Below, piece by piece: positions 46,114 through 54,291 of a DNA stretch of 64,000 nucleotides. Location: NCBI GenBank assembly GCA_033344895.1, contig JAWPMN010000001.1:3046001-3110000 (forward strand). The letters run 5' to 3'. Below the pieces are notes generated by a model. That model had not been told where the DNA came from. It saw only the letters and a list, made by a program, of their open reading frames with translations, and made no database searches. Made by a program: the position numbers and the translations under genes. This DNA is from Alphaproteobacteria bacterium (GTDB lineage Bacteria; Pseudomonadota; Alphaproteobacteria; UBA8366; Aestuariispiraceae). Position 1 is the stretch's first letter, and every line of letters begins with the position of its first letter.

Positions 46114-46643
46114 CGACCGCTTTCGGAGCGATTGTACTCCAGTTCTTCCTTCGACAGCTTGAGGCCGAGGAATACCAGAAACTCCTTCGAGGTCTGATCC
46201 AGTTCCTTCGGAATCTGGATGGTGACAAAATCAGAGCTGACGATCGACGTCCTGTTGCCGACAAATTTCAGCGTCATAGGCAATTCGCGGCGCTGGAGTA
46301 CGTCGCGGTCCCTGTTCGTAACGGCCAGGAAGACTTCGATCTGCTCTACTCCGTCGCGATCCGCCGGCCCGCGTACACCGCGAATGGCAATCGGGAAGGT
46401 CATCTCGATTTCATCCTCGTCCACGGTACATTCCCCGGACAGGAACTTGATCTCCGCCTGCATCACCACATCGGTGATATCCCGACCGGGCCCGTCCGCG
46501 AATCGTGTCACCCGTTCGGTATCCAGCGGAATGCGGATGGTCGGGCAGGCGATGATCTCGTCGGGCGGACTGCTGCAAGCCGCGGTCGCGAGTGCAAGAG
46601 TGCCGATCAAGACGGCACGTGCCGCATTTCTTCCCATCCGCAT
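46110..46643 (-). CDS. Putative lipoprotein, unknown function
   Basis: A 177-aa protein from the ATG at 46643, preceded by AGGAGAG at good spacing. The signal peptide (AVLIGTLALATAACSSPP) ends in a lipobox Cys near residue 23, so outer-membrane or inner-membrane lipid anchoring is expected. The mature part is a beta-rich domain of unknown family, with VQQ-like alternating strands (EIEMTFPIAIRGVRGPADR). A longer frame to 46823 adds an Arg-rich, non-signal part and was rejected. Confidence 0.7.
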   Translation of the reverse strand: MRMGRNAARAVLIGTLALATAACSSPPDEIIACPTIRIPLDTERVTRFADGPGRDITDVVMQAEIKFLSGECTVDEDEIEMTFPIAIRGVRGPADRDGVEQIEVFLAVTNRDRDVLQRRELPMTLKFVGNRTSIVSSDFVTIQIPKELDQTSKEFLVFLGLKLSKEELEYNRSESGR

Positions 46644-46656
46644 GAAACGAACTCTC

Positions 46657-46914
46657 CTAGATTTTCGAATGGCTACCGTCGCATAACGGTCCGTGCGCCG
46701 ACATTCTGCAACCGCAAAAATAGACCAGCCTTGTCCTCTCCGCCCTGTAAGGGATCGGTGACGTTCCGGCCCCGGCATGACTGCCGTCGCAGAACGGTTG
46801 TTTAGAGGATCGGCCGCATGCACACCACATATACGTTTGACCTGCCTGCACCATCACCGGAAACGGCCCAATTGCCGGGTGTTTTCGCTCCGGCATGACA
46901 ACATCCTCCGGCAT
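46657..46914 (-). CDS. Dual CDGSH iron-sulfur domain protein
   Basis: An 85-aa protein with two CDGSH clusters: CACGRSSKQPFCDGSH and CGCRMSAHGPLCDGSH, each supplying C-x-C-x10-C-x3-H ligands (the first) or the same pattern in the second, so it should bind two [2Fe-2S] clusters. The rest is short (YMWC, PYRAERTRLVYF). Such small CDGSH proteins are thought to act in redox or cluster transfer, but their role in bacteria is poorly known. It is divergent from ispH and 13 bp upstream of the lipoprotein gene on the same strand. Confidence 0.9.
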   Translation of the reverse strand: MPEDVVMPERKHPAIGPFPVMVQAGQTYMWCACGRSSKQPFCDGSHAGAGTSPIPYRAERTRLVYFCGCRMSAHGPLCDGSHSKI

Positions 46915-47060
46915 CGGGTCCCTGCCAGCGTCATACGCGATTCGCCGGTCGGCACGCTAATGGAGGCGCCCGGCAGGAACAAGGCTGTGCCAGCCTTCCC
47001 GGTTGACGGATGAGGCCGAAAGGGCGACGTAAGGGAACGCGCAATTCCGGATGGGCGAAG
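46915..47060. other. Divergent promoter region, CDGSH gene and ispH
   Basis: 146 bp that must serve both genes. The ispH frame is open through part of it (an ATG at 47010), but the 17-residue extension looks non-coding. No distinct operator or terminator identified. Confidence 0.35.
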
Positions 47061-48011
47061 ATGACGGCGACGAGACGGAAACTCACGATTCGACTGGCGG
47101 GGCCCCGCGGTTTCTGTGCCGGTGTGGACCGTGCGATTCTGATCGTCGAGAAAGCCCTGGAGAAGTTCGGGGCGCCGGTCTACGTGCGCCACGAGATTGT
47201 CCATAACAAGTTCGTGGTCGAATCCCTGCAGGCAAAAGGCGCGGTTTTCGTGGAGGAACTGGACGAGGCGCCGACGGACAGACCCATCGTTTTTTCGGCG
47301 CACGGTGTTCCGAAATCCGTGCCGGCGGATGCCGAGGCGCGCCAGATGATTTATGTCGATGCGACCTGCCCCCTGGTCAGCAAGGTTCATCGTGAGGTGG
47401 AACGCCATCACCGGGCCGACCATACCGTGGTGCTGATCGGCCATGCCGGGCATCCGGAAGTCATCGGCACGATGGGGCAGGTGCCCGAGGGCCGCATCGT
47501 ACTGGTTGAAACGGTCGATGACGTCGCCGGATTGGATTTTCCGGAGGACACGCCCCTGGCCTACGCCACGCAGACGACGCTGTCGGTCGACGATACGGCG
47601 GCCATCGTGGATGCGCTGCGGGCCCGCTTTCCGCAGATATCCGGCCCCAAGCGCGAGGATATCTGTTACGCCACGACGAACCGCCAGGCTGCGGTTCGGG
47701 CTTTGGCCGCGGAATCGGATGCCGTTCTGGTGATTGGGGCCCCGAATTCGTCGAATTCCCGACGCCTGGTGGAAGTGGCCCGCGTCGCCGGATGTCCGAA
47801 GGCAACCCTGGTGCAGCGGGCGACGGATATCGATTGGTCATGGATGCAGGGCGTGCGGAATCTGGGCATATCCGCGGGTGCGTCTGCACCGGAGGTGCTT
47901 GTCGACGAGGTGATCGCGGCGTGCAGGGAGCATTTTGACGTGACCCTGGGCGAGGTGATTGTCGCCGAGGAGGATGTCGAATTCAAACTGCCCCGCCTGC
48001 TGGCGAGTTGA
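47061..48011 (+). CDS. ispH: 4-hydroxy-3-methylbut-2-enyl diphosphate reductase
   Basis: IspH makes IPP and DMAPP in the last step of the MEP pathway. The three cluster cysteines are Cys19 (GFCAGVDRA), Cys103 (DATCPLV) and Cys202 (ICYATTNRQ). HEIVHN, HGVPKSV and NSSNSRRL are also present. I used the ATG at 47061; a 17-codon longer form from 47010 is possible. It heads the ispH-thrB-rnhA operon, 18 bp before thrB. Length fits the family (316 aa). Confidence 0.96.
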   Translation: MTATRRKLTIRLAGPRGFCAGVDRAILIVEKALEKFGAPVYVRHEIVHNKFVVESLQAKGAVFVEELDEAPTDRPIVFSAHGVPKSVPADAEARQMIYVDATCPLVSKVHREVERHHRADHTVVLIGHAGHPEVIGTMGQVPEGRIVLVETVDDVAGLDFPEDTPLAYATQTTLSVDDTAAIVDALRARFPQISGPKREDICYATTNRQAAVRALAAESDAVLVIGAPNSSNSRRLVEVARVAGCPKATLVQRATDIDWSWMQGVRNLGISAGASAPEVLVDEVIAACREHFDVTLGEVIVAEEDVEFKLPRLLAS

Positions 48012-48029
48012 GCGGAGACGGTTTGTAGC

Positions 48030-48998
48030 ATGGCTGTTTATACGGATGTATCCGACGAGGAGATGTCGGCCTTCGTCGCCGATTACAAGATCGGCGATCT
48101 GGTATCGGCGAAGGGAATTGCCGAAGGGGTGGAAAACTCCAACTACCTGATCCGGACGACCCAGGACACCTACATCCTGACCCTCTACGAGAAGCGGGTG
48201 AAGCGCGAGGATCTGCCCTTTTTCATCGGCCTGATGAATCATTTGGCGGAAAAGGGGATTCCCTGTCCGCGGCCGATCGAGATGCCGGATGGCACCGCCT
48301 TGCGGGAACTGAACGGCCGTCCCGCCGCCGTCACCAGTTTCCTGGAGGGGATGTGGACGCGGCGCATCCGGCGCGAACATTGTGCCCAACTCGGTACGGC
48401 ACTCGCGGGCTTTCACAAGGCCGGTGCCGATTTCGACATGACGCGGCGCAACGCGCTGACTGTCGGCGACTGGCGGCCCTTGTTCGAACTGTCCGAGGCG
48501 CGGGCGTCGGAAGTGCACGAGGATATGGCACCGCTGATCCGGGACGAGCTGGATTTCCTCGAGGCGAACTGGCCAAAGGATCTGCCGGTCGGTGTGTGTC
48601 ACGCGGATCTGTTTCCGGACAATGTCTTCTTCATCGGCGACCGTCTGTCCGGAGTGATCGATTTCTACTTCGCCTGCACCGATTTCCTGGCTTATGACCT
48701 GGCCATCTGCATGAATGCCTGGTGCTTCGAGCGGGATCGAAGCTTCAACGTGACCAAGGCGCGGGCATTTCTGTCGAACTATGCCGCCGACCGGGCGCTG
48801 ACGGATGGCGAGTTCGCGGCGCTACCGGTCCTGGCGCGCGGGTCCGCCCTGCGCTTTCTGCTGACCCGCCTTTATGATTGGCTGAACTGCCCGCCGGGCG
48901 CTCTGGTCAGACCGCACGACCCGATGGAGTATTTTGACAAGCTGCGCTTTCACCGGACCGTCCGGGATCCGGCCGCCTATGGGTTGGACCGGTCATGA
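48030..48998 (+). CDS. thrB: Homoserine kinase, APH-fold type
   Basis: A 322-aa kinase of the aminoglycoside phosphotransferase-like homoserine kinase family used by alphaproteobacteria. [19 protein letters not shown] is the nucleotide lobe, [11 protein letters not shown] the catalytic loop (Asp), [20 protein letters not shown] the DFG-like metal loop. It phosphorylates homoserine for threonine synthesis. The gene starts 18 bp after ispH and overlaps rnhA by 4 bp (ATGA). Confidence 0.95.
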   Translation: MAVYTDVSDEEMSAFVADYKIGDLVSAKGIAEGVENSNYLIRTTQDTYILTLYEKRVKREDLPFFIGLMNHLAEKGIPCPRPIEMPDGTALRELNGRPAAVTSFLEGMWTRRIRREHCAQLGTALAGFHKAGADFDMTRRNALTVGDWRPLFELSEARASEVHEDMAPLIRDELDFLEANWPKDLPVGVCHADLFPDNVFFIGDRLSGVIDFYFACTDFLAYDLAICMNAWCFERDRSFNVTKARAFLSNYAADRALTDGEFAALPVLARGSALRFLLTRLYDWLNCPPGALVRPHDPMEYFDKLRFHRTVRDPAAYGLDRS

Positions 48999-49435
48999 GC
49001 GACGCAAAGACGGTGGAAATCTTCACGGACGGTGCCTGCAGCGGCAATCCCGGCCCCGGAGGCTGGGGTGCAGTTCTGCGCTGGGGCGATACCGAGCGGG
49101 AACTGAGCGGCGGCGAAGCCGAAACGACCAACAACCGCATGGAGTTGATGGCGGCGATTGCGTCCCTGGAAGCCCTCAAGCGCCCTGTTCGGGTCCGGAT
49201 CACCACGGACAGCACCTATGTTCGCGACGGGATCACCAAATGGATCCACGGCTGGAAGCGCAATGGCTGGAAGACAGCGGCGAAGAAGCCGGTGAAGAAT
49301 GCGGATCTGTGGCAGCGACTGGAGGCCGCCGCCGCGCGGCATCAGGTCGAATGGGACTGGGTCAAGGGGCATGCCGGCCATCCCGAGAACGAGCGGGCCG
49401 ACGAATTGGCGCGCCAGGCCGTGCCGGGGCGTTAG
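48995..49435 (+). CDS. rnhA: Ribonuclease HI
   Basis: A 146-aa RNase HI that degrades the RNA of RNA-DNA hybrids. [20 protein letters not shown] (first catalytic Asp), [13 protein letters not shown] (Glu), [12 protein letters not shown] (Asp) and [14 protein letters not shown] (last His/Asp) give the full catalytic set. Overlaps thrB by 4 bp and is third in the ispH-thrB-rnhA run, an order often seen in alphaproteobacteria. Confidence 0.97.
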   Translation: MSDAKTVEIFTDGACSGNPGPGGWGAVLRWGDTERELSGGEAETTNNRMELMAAIASLEALKRPVRVRITTDSTYVRDGITKWIHGWKRNGWKTAAKKPVKNADLWQRLEAAAARHQVEWDWVKGHAGHPENERADELARQAVPGR

Positions 49436-49457
49436 ACGACGATAGACGAGACAAGCC

Positions 49458-50093
49458 ATGCTGCTGCCGGATATCCAGACCTTCATGATTTTCGCGGCGG
49501 CATCGCTTGCACTCTACGTCGCGCCAGGACCGGATATGATCCTGATTGCCTCCCGCTCGATGGGCGGTGGATTTCGTGCCGGCTTGTGTGCGGCCGTTGG
49601 TGTCAATCTGGGGATCACCATCCATATGCTCGCCGCGGCTTTCGGACTCGCGGCCCTGCTGACGGCGGAACCGGAGATTTTCAGGATGCTGACCTGGATC
49701 GGGGCCGCCTATCTGGCCTATTTAGGTTTCCGGGCGATCCTGACCGCACGGAAGCGTATCGCCGTCGAGGCACAACGTCCGTCCCGGGCCGTTGCGATGA
49801 TCCGCCAGGGACTGCTGGTGAACCTGCTCAACCCGAAGATCGCCGTTTTCTTCCTGGCCTTCCTGCCGCAGTTCGCCGATCCGTCGCGCGGTGATCCGAC
49901 GCTTCAGATTCTGTTCTTCGGTGCGCTGTTCAATGCGGGCGGCTTTCTGTTCGTGATCGGACTTGTGGTGATTTTCAGCCGTATCGGCCCGTGGATCAGA
50001 TCCCGCCCTGCGATCTGGCGCTGGCAGCAGATATTGTCCGGCTCCGTCCTGCTTGGACTGGCTGTCAACCTGGCCTTGCCGGAGCGGCGTTAG
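49458..50093 (+). CDS. LysE/RhtB-family exporter, second copy
   Basis: 211 aa, six TM. ASLALYVAPGPDMILIASRS is the PGPD form of the N-terminal signature, and GLLVNLLNPKIAVFFLAFLPQF the helix-4 NPK motif. Follows rnhA by 22 bp and ends in a terminator; probably the last gene of the operon, though it may have its own promoter. Substrate unknown; likely a hydrophobic amino acid or similar metabolite. Confidence 0.88.
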   Translation: MLLPDIQTFMIFAAASLALYVAPGPDMILIASRSMGGGFRAGLCAAVGVNLGITIHMLAAAFGLAALLTAEPEIFRMLTWIGAAYLAYLGFRAILTARKRIAVEAQRPSRAVAMIRQGLLVNLLNPKIAVFFLAFLPQFADPSRGDPTLQILFFGALFNAGGFLFVIGLVVIFSRIGPWIRSRPAIWRWQQILSGSVLLGLAVNLALPERR

Positions 50094-50102
50094 AGACAGA
50101 AA

Positions 50103-50141
50103 CCCGCCCCCTGCCGATGGCAGGGGGCGGGCGTCTTCTTA
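50103..50141. terminator. Convergent terminator between LysE and MCP genes
   Basis: CCCGCCCCCTGCC (50103-50115) and GGCAGGGGGCGGG (50119-50131) form a perfect 13-bp stem with loop GAT, followed by CGTCTTCTT on the plus strand. It lies immediately before the MCP stop at 50139, so it can act for the plus-strand operon; on the minus strand no T-run follows. Confidence 0.75.
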
Positions 50142-52217
50142 GGCGTCTGCTACGATGCGGCGTAGGGCCTTGTTCAGTTCCTCGACACCGGATGCGGCGC
50201 GGGTGGCCCCTTCCTTGACGCGGGCGGACAGGCTGCCGACATGTGTCGACACGCTGGACACTTCGGAGATTTCCCCGGTGACCTGCTTGTTTCCGTCCGC
50301 CGCGGTGCGGACATGCGAAATGATGTCGCTTGCCGCCTCGGCCCGTTGCTGGACCGTCAGGGAAATGCTGTCCGCAATCTCCGCCATTTCCAGAATCTGT
50401 TCGGTCACCGCGTTGATTTCGGACACCGCCTTTTCGGTCCGGGACTGAACCTGGCCGATGCGGTCTGCGATTTCGCCGGTAGCCTGACCGGTTCGGGTCG
50501 CAAGCGACTTCACCTCGCTGGCGACGACCGCGAACCCTTTTCCGGATTCCCCGGCTCGCGCCGCCTCGATGGTGGCATTGAGCGCCAGCATGTTGGTCTG
50601 CTCAGCGATTTCGCGGATCAGTACCACGACCTCGCCGATCTTCTTGGCGTCCTCCGCCAGGGACTGGATCGACGTGGCGGCGTCCTTTGCCGCGTTGGAC
50701 ACCCGGTCGGTCGCCTGACCGGAACGGCCCGCCATCTCGCGCACTTCTTCAAAGGAATGCACGACTTCTTCGGTAAGGCCGACGACGGCTTCCGTGCTTT
50801 CCGCCGCGGCGCGTGACGCATCCGCGACCTGATTGGCGCGGCTGGTCGCGTCCTCGGCGGAACGGGCCATGTCGTCCGCGACCTCCAGCAGGGTCTGCAT
50901 GCTGGCCTGGACATCCGCGACGGTGCTGTCGGATTCCGAATTCAGGCGATCCGCCATCTTGCGCAGGCGTTCCTGAATTTCCCTTCGCCGCTGCTCTGCC
51001 TTGGCGTCTTCTTCGGCGCGCAGGGTTTCCAGTTCCATCCGGCTGGCGCGAAGTTCGACCAGCGCGGCGGCCATGTCGCCCATTTCATCCCGGCCGGCTG
51101 TCGGAATGTCGACATCGGTTTCGCCGTTGCCGATCCGGACCATCGTGTCGGCCATTCGCTTCAGCGGCCGAAAGACAACCATCTTGAGTAACGCGAAGGC
51201 CACGACCCAGAGCACCAGAAGGACGCCGACGATCACGATGATCGAATTGATCCGCGTCTTGTCGACGGCGTTGAAGAATTCGGTCAGGTCCCGTGTCAGT
51301 TCCGCCCGTGCCCAGACGCCGCCGGTGGAATCGGGAATTTCGACGAGGACGGACGTCGCATCGGTGGTTGCAGCCGTATCGGCATTCCCAGCCTCTGCAT
51401 CCGCCGAGGGATCGCTGTCGGCTTCTTCGCCAGCCGCCGCTTCCGAGGAAGCTGTTTCCGCCTCGGCGTCATCGACGGGGCCGGGCAGTGCCAATGCATC
51501 ATCCAGAATGACGGCACCGCTGCCGTCGAACAGACGTACATGGCCGCCGACGGCACCGGCAATCCCTTCCAGCGCCAGTGTCGGGTCGGTGACGATTTCC
51601 AGGAAGGCACTGGCCTTGAAACCGCCGATCGGGGCGATGGTGCTGTGCAGGGGACGTCCCGTCTCATTGCTCCACAGATAGGTCGAAACCTTGCGCATCT
51701 CGCCCTTGTCGCGGGCCGCCAGGACGTCCCGGATCTGCTGGTTGGTGATTACGGAATCCTGTGTCCCCTTCTCCGAATAGGCGATGGGCTGCATGTCGGT
51801 CGACAATATCGTGACGCTGACGAGATTGACTTGGCCCTGAGCCACCAGCGCGTCGCTGTGAAACGCGTCGGATTCGATTACCATGCGGGGAACGTCATCC
51901 TCCTTGAACGCCTGGTTCAAGGTCGGTGTGCGCGCCCAGGCGCTGGTTATGGAAGACATTTCCTTGGAATAGGCGCCATTGATACGATCAAAGATGAGAA
52001 TGCCGAGGGTTTCGCCGGACGTGTTGCGCAGCATTTCGATCGCCTGCCTGCTGGAAGCATTGGTGCTCCATAGGGTTGCGGCGGCGCTGGCGATGCTGAC
52101 CAGAATGCCGACGGCGATCAGAACCGTCCGAATTGTTAAGTAACTTCTCAGTCCCGCGGAGCTTTTTTCTGGGTCCGTCACGAAATCCGTGTCGGCCGTT
52201 ACGCTGCTTACGGACAT
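50139..52217 (-). CDS. Methyl-accepting chemotaxis protein with acidic Ala-rich insert
   Basis: The 692-aa transducer has TM1 (about residues 29-50), a periplasmic sensing domain to ~320, TM2 (~325-346), HAMP (~347-400) and the signalling hairpin with tip [20 protein letters not shown]. Residues 247-288 are a low-complexity insert of Ala, Asp, Glu, Ser and Thr ([20 protein letters not shown]) inside the otherwise ordinary ligand domain, just before a Ser/Val strand segment that leads toward TM2. Ligand unknown. It is convergent with LysE. C-terminal methylation-site pairs are present in the usual helical register. Confidence 0.92.
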   Translation of the reverse strand: MSVSSVTADTDFVTDPEKSSAGLRSYLTIRTVLIAVGILVSIASAAATLWSTNASSRQAIEMLRNTSGETLGILIFDRINGAYSKEMSSITSAWARTPTLNQAFKEDDVPRMVIESDAFHSDALVAQGQVNLVSVTILSTDMQPIAYSEKGTQDSVITNQQIRDVLAARDKGEMRKVSTYLWSNETGRPLHSTIAPIGGFKASAFLEIVTDPTLALEGIAGAVGGHVRLFDGSGAVILDDALALPGPVDDAEAETASSEAAAGEEADSDPSADAEAGNADTAATTDATSVLVEIPDSTGGVWARAELTRDLTEFFNAVDKTRINSIIVIVGVLLVLWVVAFALLKMVVFRPLKRMADTMVRIGNGETDVDIPTAGRDEMGDMAAALVELRASRMELETLRAEEDAKAEQRRREIQERLRKMADRLNSESDSTVADVQASMQTLLEVADDMARSAEDATSRANQVADASRAAAESTEAVVGLTEEVVHSFEEVREMAGRSGQATDRVSNAAKDAATSIQSLAEDAKKIGEVVVLIREIAEQTNMLALNATIEAARAGESGKGFAVVASEVKSLATRTGQATGEIADRIGQVQSRTEKAVSEINAVTEQILEMAEIADSISLTVQQRAEAASDIISHVRTAADGNKQVTGEISEVSSVSTHVGSLSARVKEGATRAASGVEELNKALRRIVADA

Positions 52218-52355
52218 TTGTATTTTCCCTGTTCAGGTATTCGGGTCCGATCAAGGGCCACCATCCACGACCCTCGTCTACCGGCATAATGCGGTTCTAT
52301 TAATGTTCGGTAAAGACCACGGTAAAAGTGTAGGAATTCATTTACCGAATGGCGG

Positions 52356-52781
52356 TCAGAGGCGGGACCGGGCCTCAACCTTGATGCGGTCGACCATGGC
52401 CACGAAGCCGTTACGCCGGTTCGGCGACAGATGGCTCTCCAGACCGAGACGACGAAGCGCCTCCGTCGCGTCCAGATCTTCGATCTCCTTCGGCGGCCGG
52501 CCGGAATAGAGTTCAAGCAGGACGGCGATCAGCCCTTTTACAATGAAGGCATCGCTGTCCGCCCGGAAATGCAGGACCGGTGGGGCGGTGGACTTGTCTT
52601 CCTGACAGGTCATCCAGACCTGGGACATGCAACCACGGACCTTGTTTTCCTCGGTCTTCTCGGCTGCAGGCATTTCAGGCAGCTTCTTGCCCAGATCGAC
52701 GATGTAGCGATAGCGCTCTTCCCAGTCCTCGAAGAGTTCGAAATCTTCCACCAGATCGTCGATCGTGCGCGCCATGGCCAC
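52356..52781 (-). CDS. sufE: SufE-family sulfur acceptor
   Basis: A 141-aa SufE. The sulfur-accepting Cys51 lies in KVRGCMSQVWMTC, preceded by DLVEDFELFEDWEERYRYIV. SufE takes the persulfide from SufS and aids Fe-S cluster assembly. No suf operon is adjacent, so it is a stand-alone copy here. Start ATG 52781 or 52775 (MAMA- versus MA-). Confidence 0.94.
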   Translation of the reverse strand: MAMARTIDDLVEDFELFEDWEERYRYIVDLGKKLPEMPAAEKTEENKVRGCMSQVWMTCQEDKSTAPPVLHFRADSDAFIVKGLIAVLLELYSGRPPKEIEDLDATEALRRLGLESHLSPNRRNGFVAMVDRIKVEARSRL

Positions 52782-52845
52782 CCCGGTTTTTCGATTGCCT
52801 CAGCGGGCGATATAGGCGTTTGGGCCCGAACGGTAAAGGGCGGGC

Positions 52846-53496
52846 CTAGTCGCGCCGGGACGGTGCAACATCAGCAAAGCGATAACCGCCCCGAATGTCG
52901 CCCATCCATGCCCACAGGATCAGAACCGGCGTCTCACCGGTCCACATGGCATGGCGTGCCCCGGCCGGAATTGACAGGAACCGTCCGTTATCTGGACGGC
53001 AGGGTCTGCTCGGCGCCACATGATAGACGGCGTCGCCGGACAACGGCAGATAGACTTCGTCCGCATCATGCGAATGGCCGGGATAGTGGGTCGCGCGGTC
53101 GACGATCATCAGACCCAGCATAAGACTGTCTGATGGAACGCGATGTCCAGGGCCCACGATGGTGCTGAAGGCGTGGTGCCGGTTGTAACGGCCCAATGCC
53201 GGGTCGGAGGGGGCCCGGTGCCAGTTCAGATCGGCCTTCATGGCCGCGACGGCGCCGCGCAGATAGGCCGTTTCGGCAGGGCCACGGGAAAGGCAGCCGT
53301 CCAACTGCGCCACCATGGGTTGGCGGGAGGGGCGCCATCGTGCCCGGGCCGGTGAGAGCCGCGCAATCTCATCAATCAGGGTGCGACAGAGCCGGCCCCC
53401 ATTGCGTCTTGCCGCTTCGGATACTGTTTCCAGAAAGGCATCTTCCGGCTGCGAAGGGCGTCCGGTTCGAGGGTCCAAATGCAGAGAACCGGGCAC
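52846..53496 (-). CDS. Cupin of the DMSP-lyase-like superfamily, second copy
   Basis: A 216-aa protein from the GTG at 53496 (GGAAAG upstream). The cupin barrel has HYPGHSHDADEVYLPLSG, giving His141, His143, Glu147 and Tyr149, and PAGARHAMW giving His182, the metal/catalytic pattern shared by DddL/DddQ/DddW; the C-terminal VLILWAWMGD resembles their second motif. A longer frame from 53574 has no good ribosome site and an Arg/Pro-rich start, so it was not used. It shares only weak similarity with the cupin at 15459-16205. Whether it cleaves DMSP is unknown. It follows the sufE region on the same strand and is divergent from the PAS_5 gene. Confidence 0.62.
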   Translation of the reverse strand: MPGSLHLDPRTGRPSQPEDAFLETVSEAARRNGGRLCRTLIDEIARLSPARARWRPSRQPMVAQLDGCLSRGPAETAYLRGAVAAMKADLNWHRAPSDPALGRYNRHHAFSTIVGPGHRVPSDSLMLGLMIVDRATHYPGHSHDADEVYLPLSGDAVYHVAPSRPCRPDNGRFLSIPAGARHAMWTGETPVLILWAWMGDIRGGYRFADVAPSRRD

Positions 53497-53734
53497 GTTC
53501 CGGGTCTTTCCTATCGTGTTTATGCCATGGACAGGGCGCCGGGCGCATCTGGAGGCGGGCGGCCCGAAAACCATGCTGTGTGATCATACGGAGGAGAATT
53601 ATGCCGCCTTTCTCCGCAGCCACAAGACGGAGAAAACTTCCCGTTAACGGAGAATGATATGCGGTATCATAATATTTCTTGCGATCTAGAGGGGGTAAAT
53701 CTATCTTATAAATTGTCTGAGAAGAGAAAAAGCC

Positions 53735-54265
53735 ATGAATCTGCCGCTCAGGTTGTGTGAGGTGATGGGGGACCTTCGTTCCGATTACGGACTGTCCGAT
53801 ATGGAGTAGCCACTGCTTCGGGAGGTCTTCGAAATCTGGTGCGGTCTGCGCGACGGCCGCCGCATTCCGCATGTCTCGGCGCTGGATCCTGTCCACTTTC
53901 TGCGCTTCAGCAGCAATCTTGTGGTTTGCGACGTTCTGGACGACGGAGACGTTGAGTTTCGGATCGCCGGCGAATCCGTGACGTCGGTGCGCGGCGCGTC
54001 CCTGCGGGGATTGCGGATTTCCACAGTCACGAAACAGACGGGCAAGAACCCCTCCGTGCTTCAATTCCTAGACGCGGCCGAGCAGGTAATGCCCGCCTAT
54101 TATGACGGGCCCGCCTATATATTCGACAAGACCTTCCTGCGTTGTCAGCGGATATTGCTGCCATTTGCGGATGAATCTGGCGCCTGCCGGAAGCTACTGG
54201 GCGTGCTGGTATTCGGTTCGGCTCTGTCGCCCGTCCCCGATGACAATGCGACGCCGGTAAGCTGA
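53735..54265 (+). pseudogene. PAS_5-type gene interrupted by an in-frame amber codon
   Basis: From the ATG at 53735 the frame reads MNLPLRLCEVMGDLRSDYGL then SDME, stops at TAG (53807-53809), and then resumes in the same frame as PLLREVFEIWCGLRDGRRIP to a normal stop at 54265. The second part (about 150 aa) is a PAS_5-like domain whose start, LDPVHFLRF, precedes the next in-frame start (GTG 53921). Either a nonsense mutation, a read-through site, or an error; without the TAG it would be a 176-aa protein like 14085-14627. Convergent with the AsmA-like gene. Confidence 0.6.
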
Positions 54266-54291
54266 CAGCGCGAAAGAGGTTTCTCGCGACC

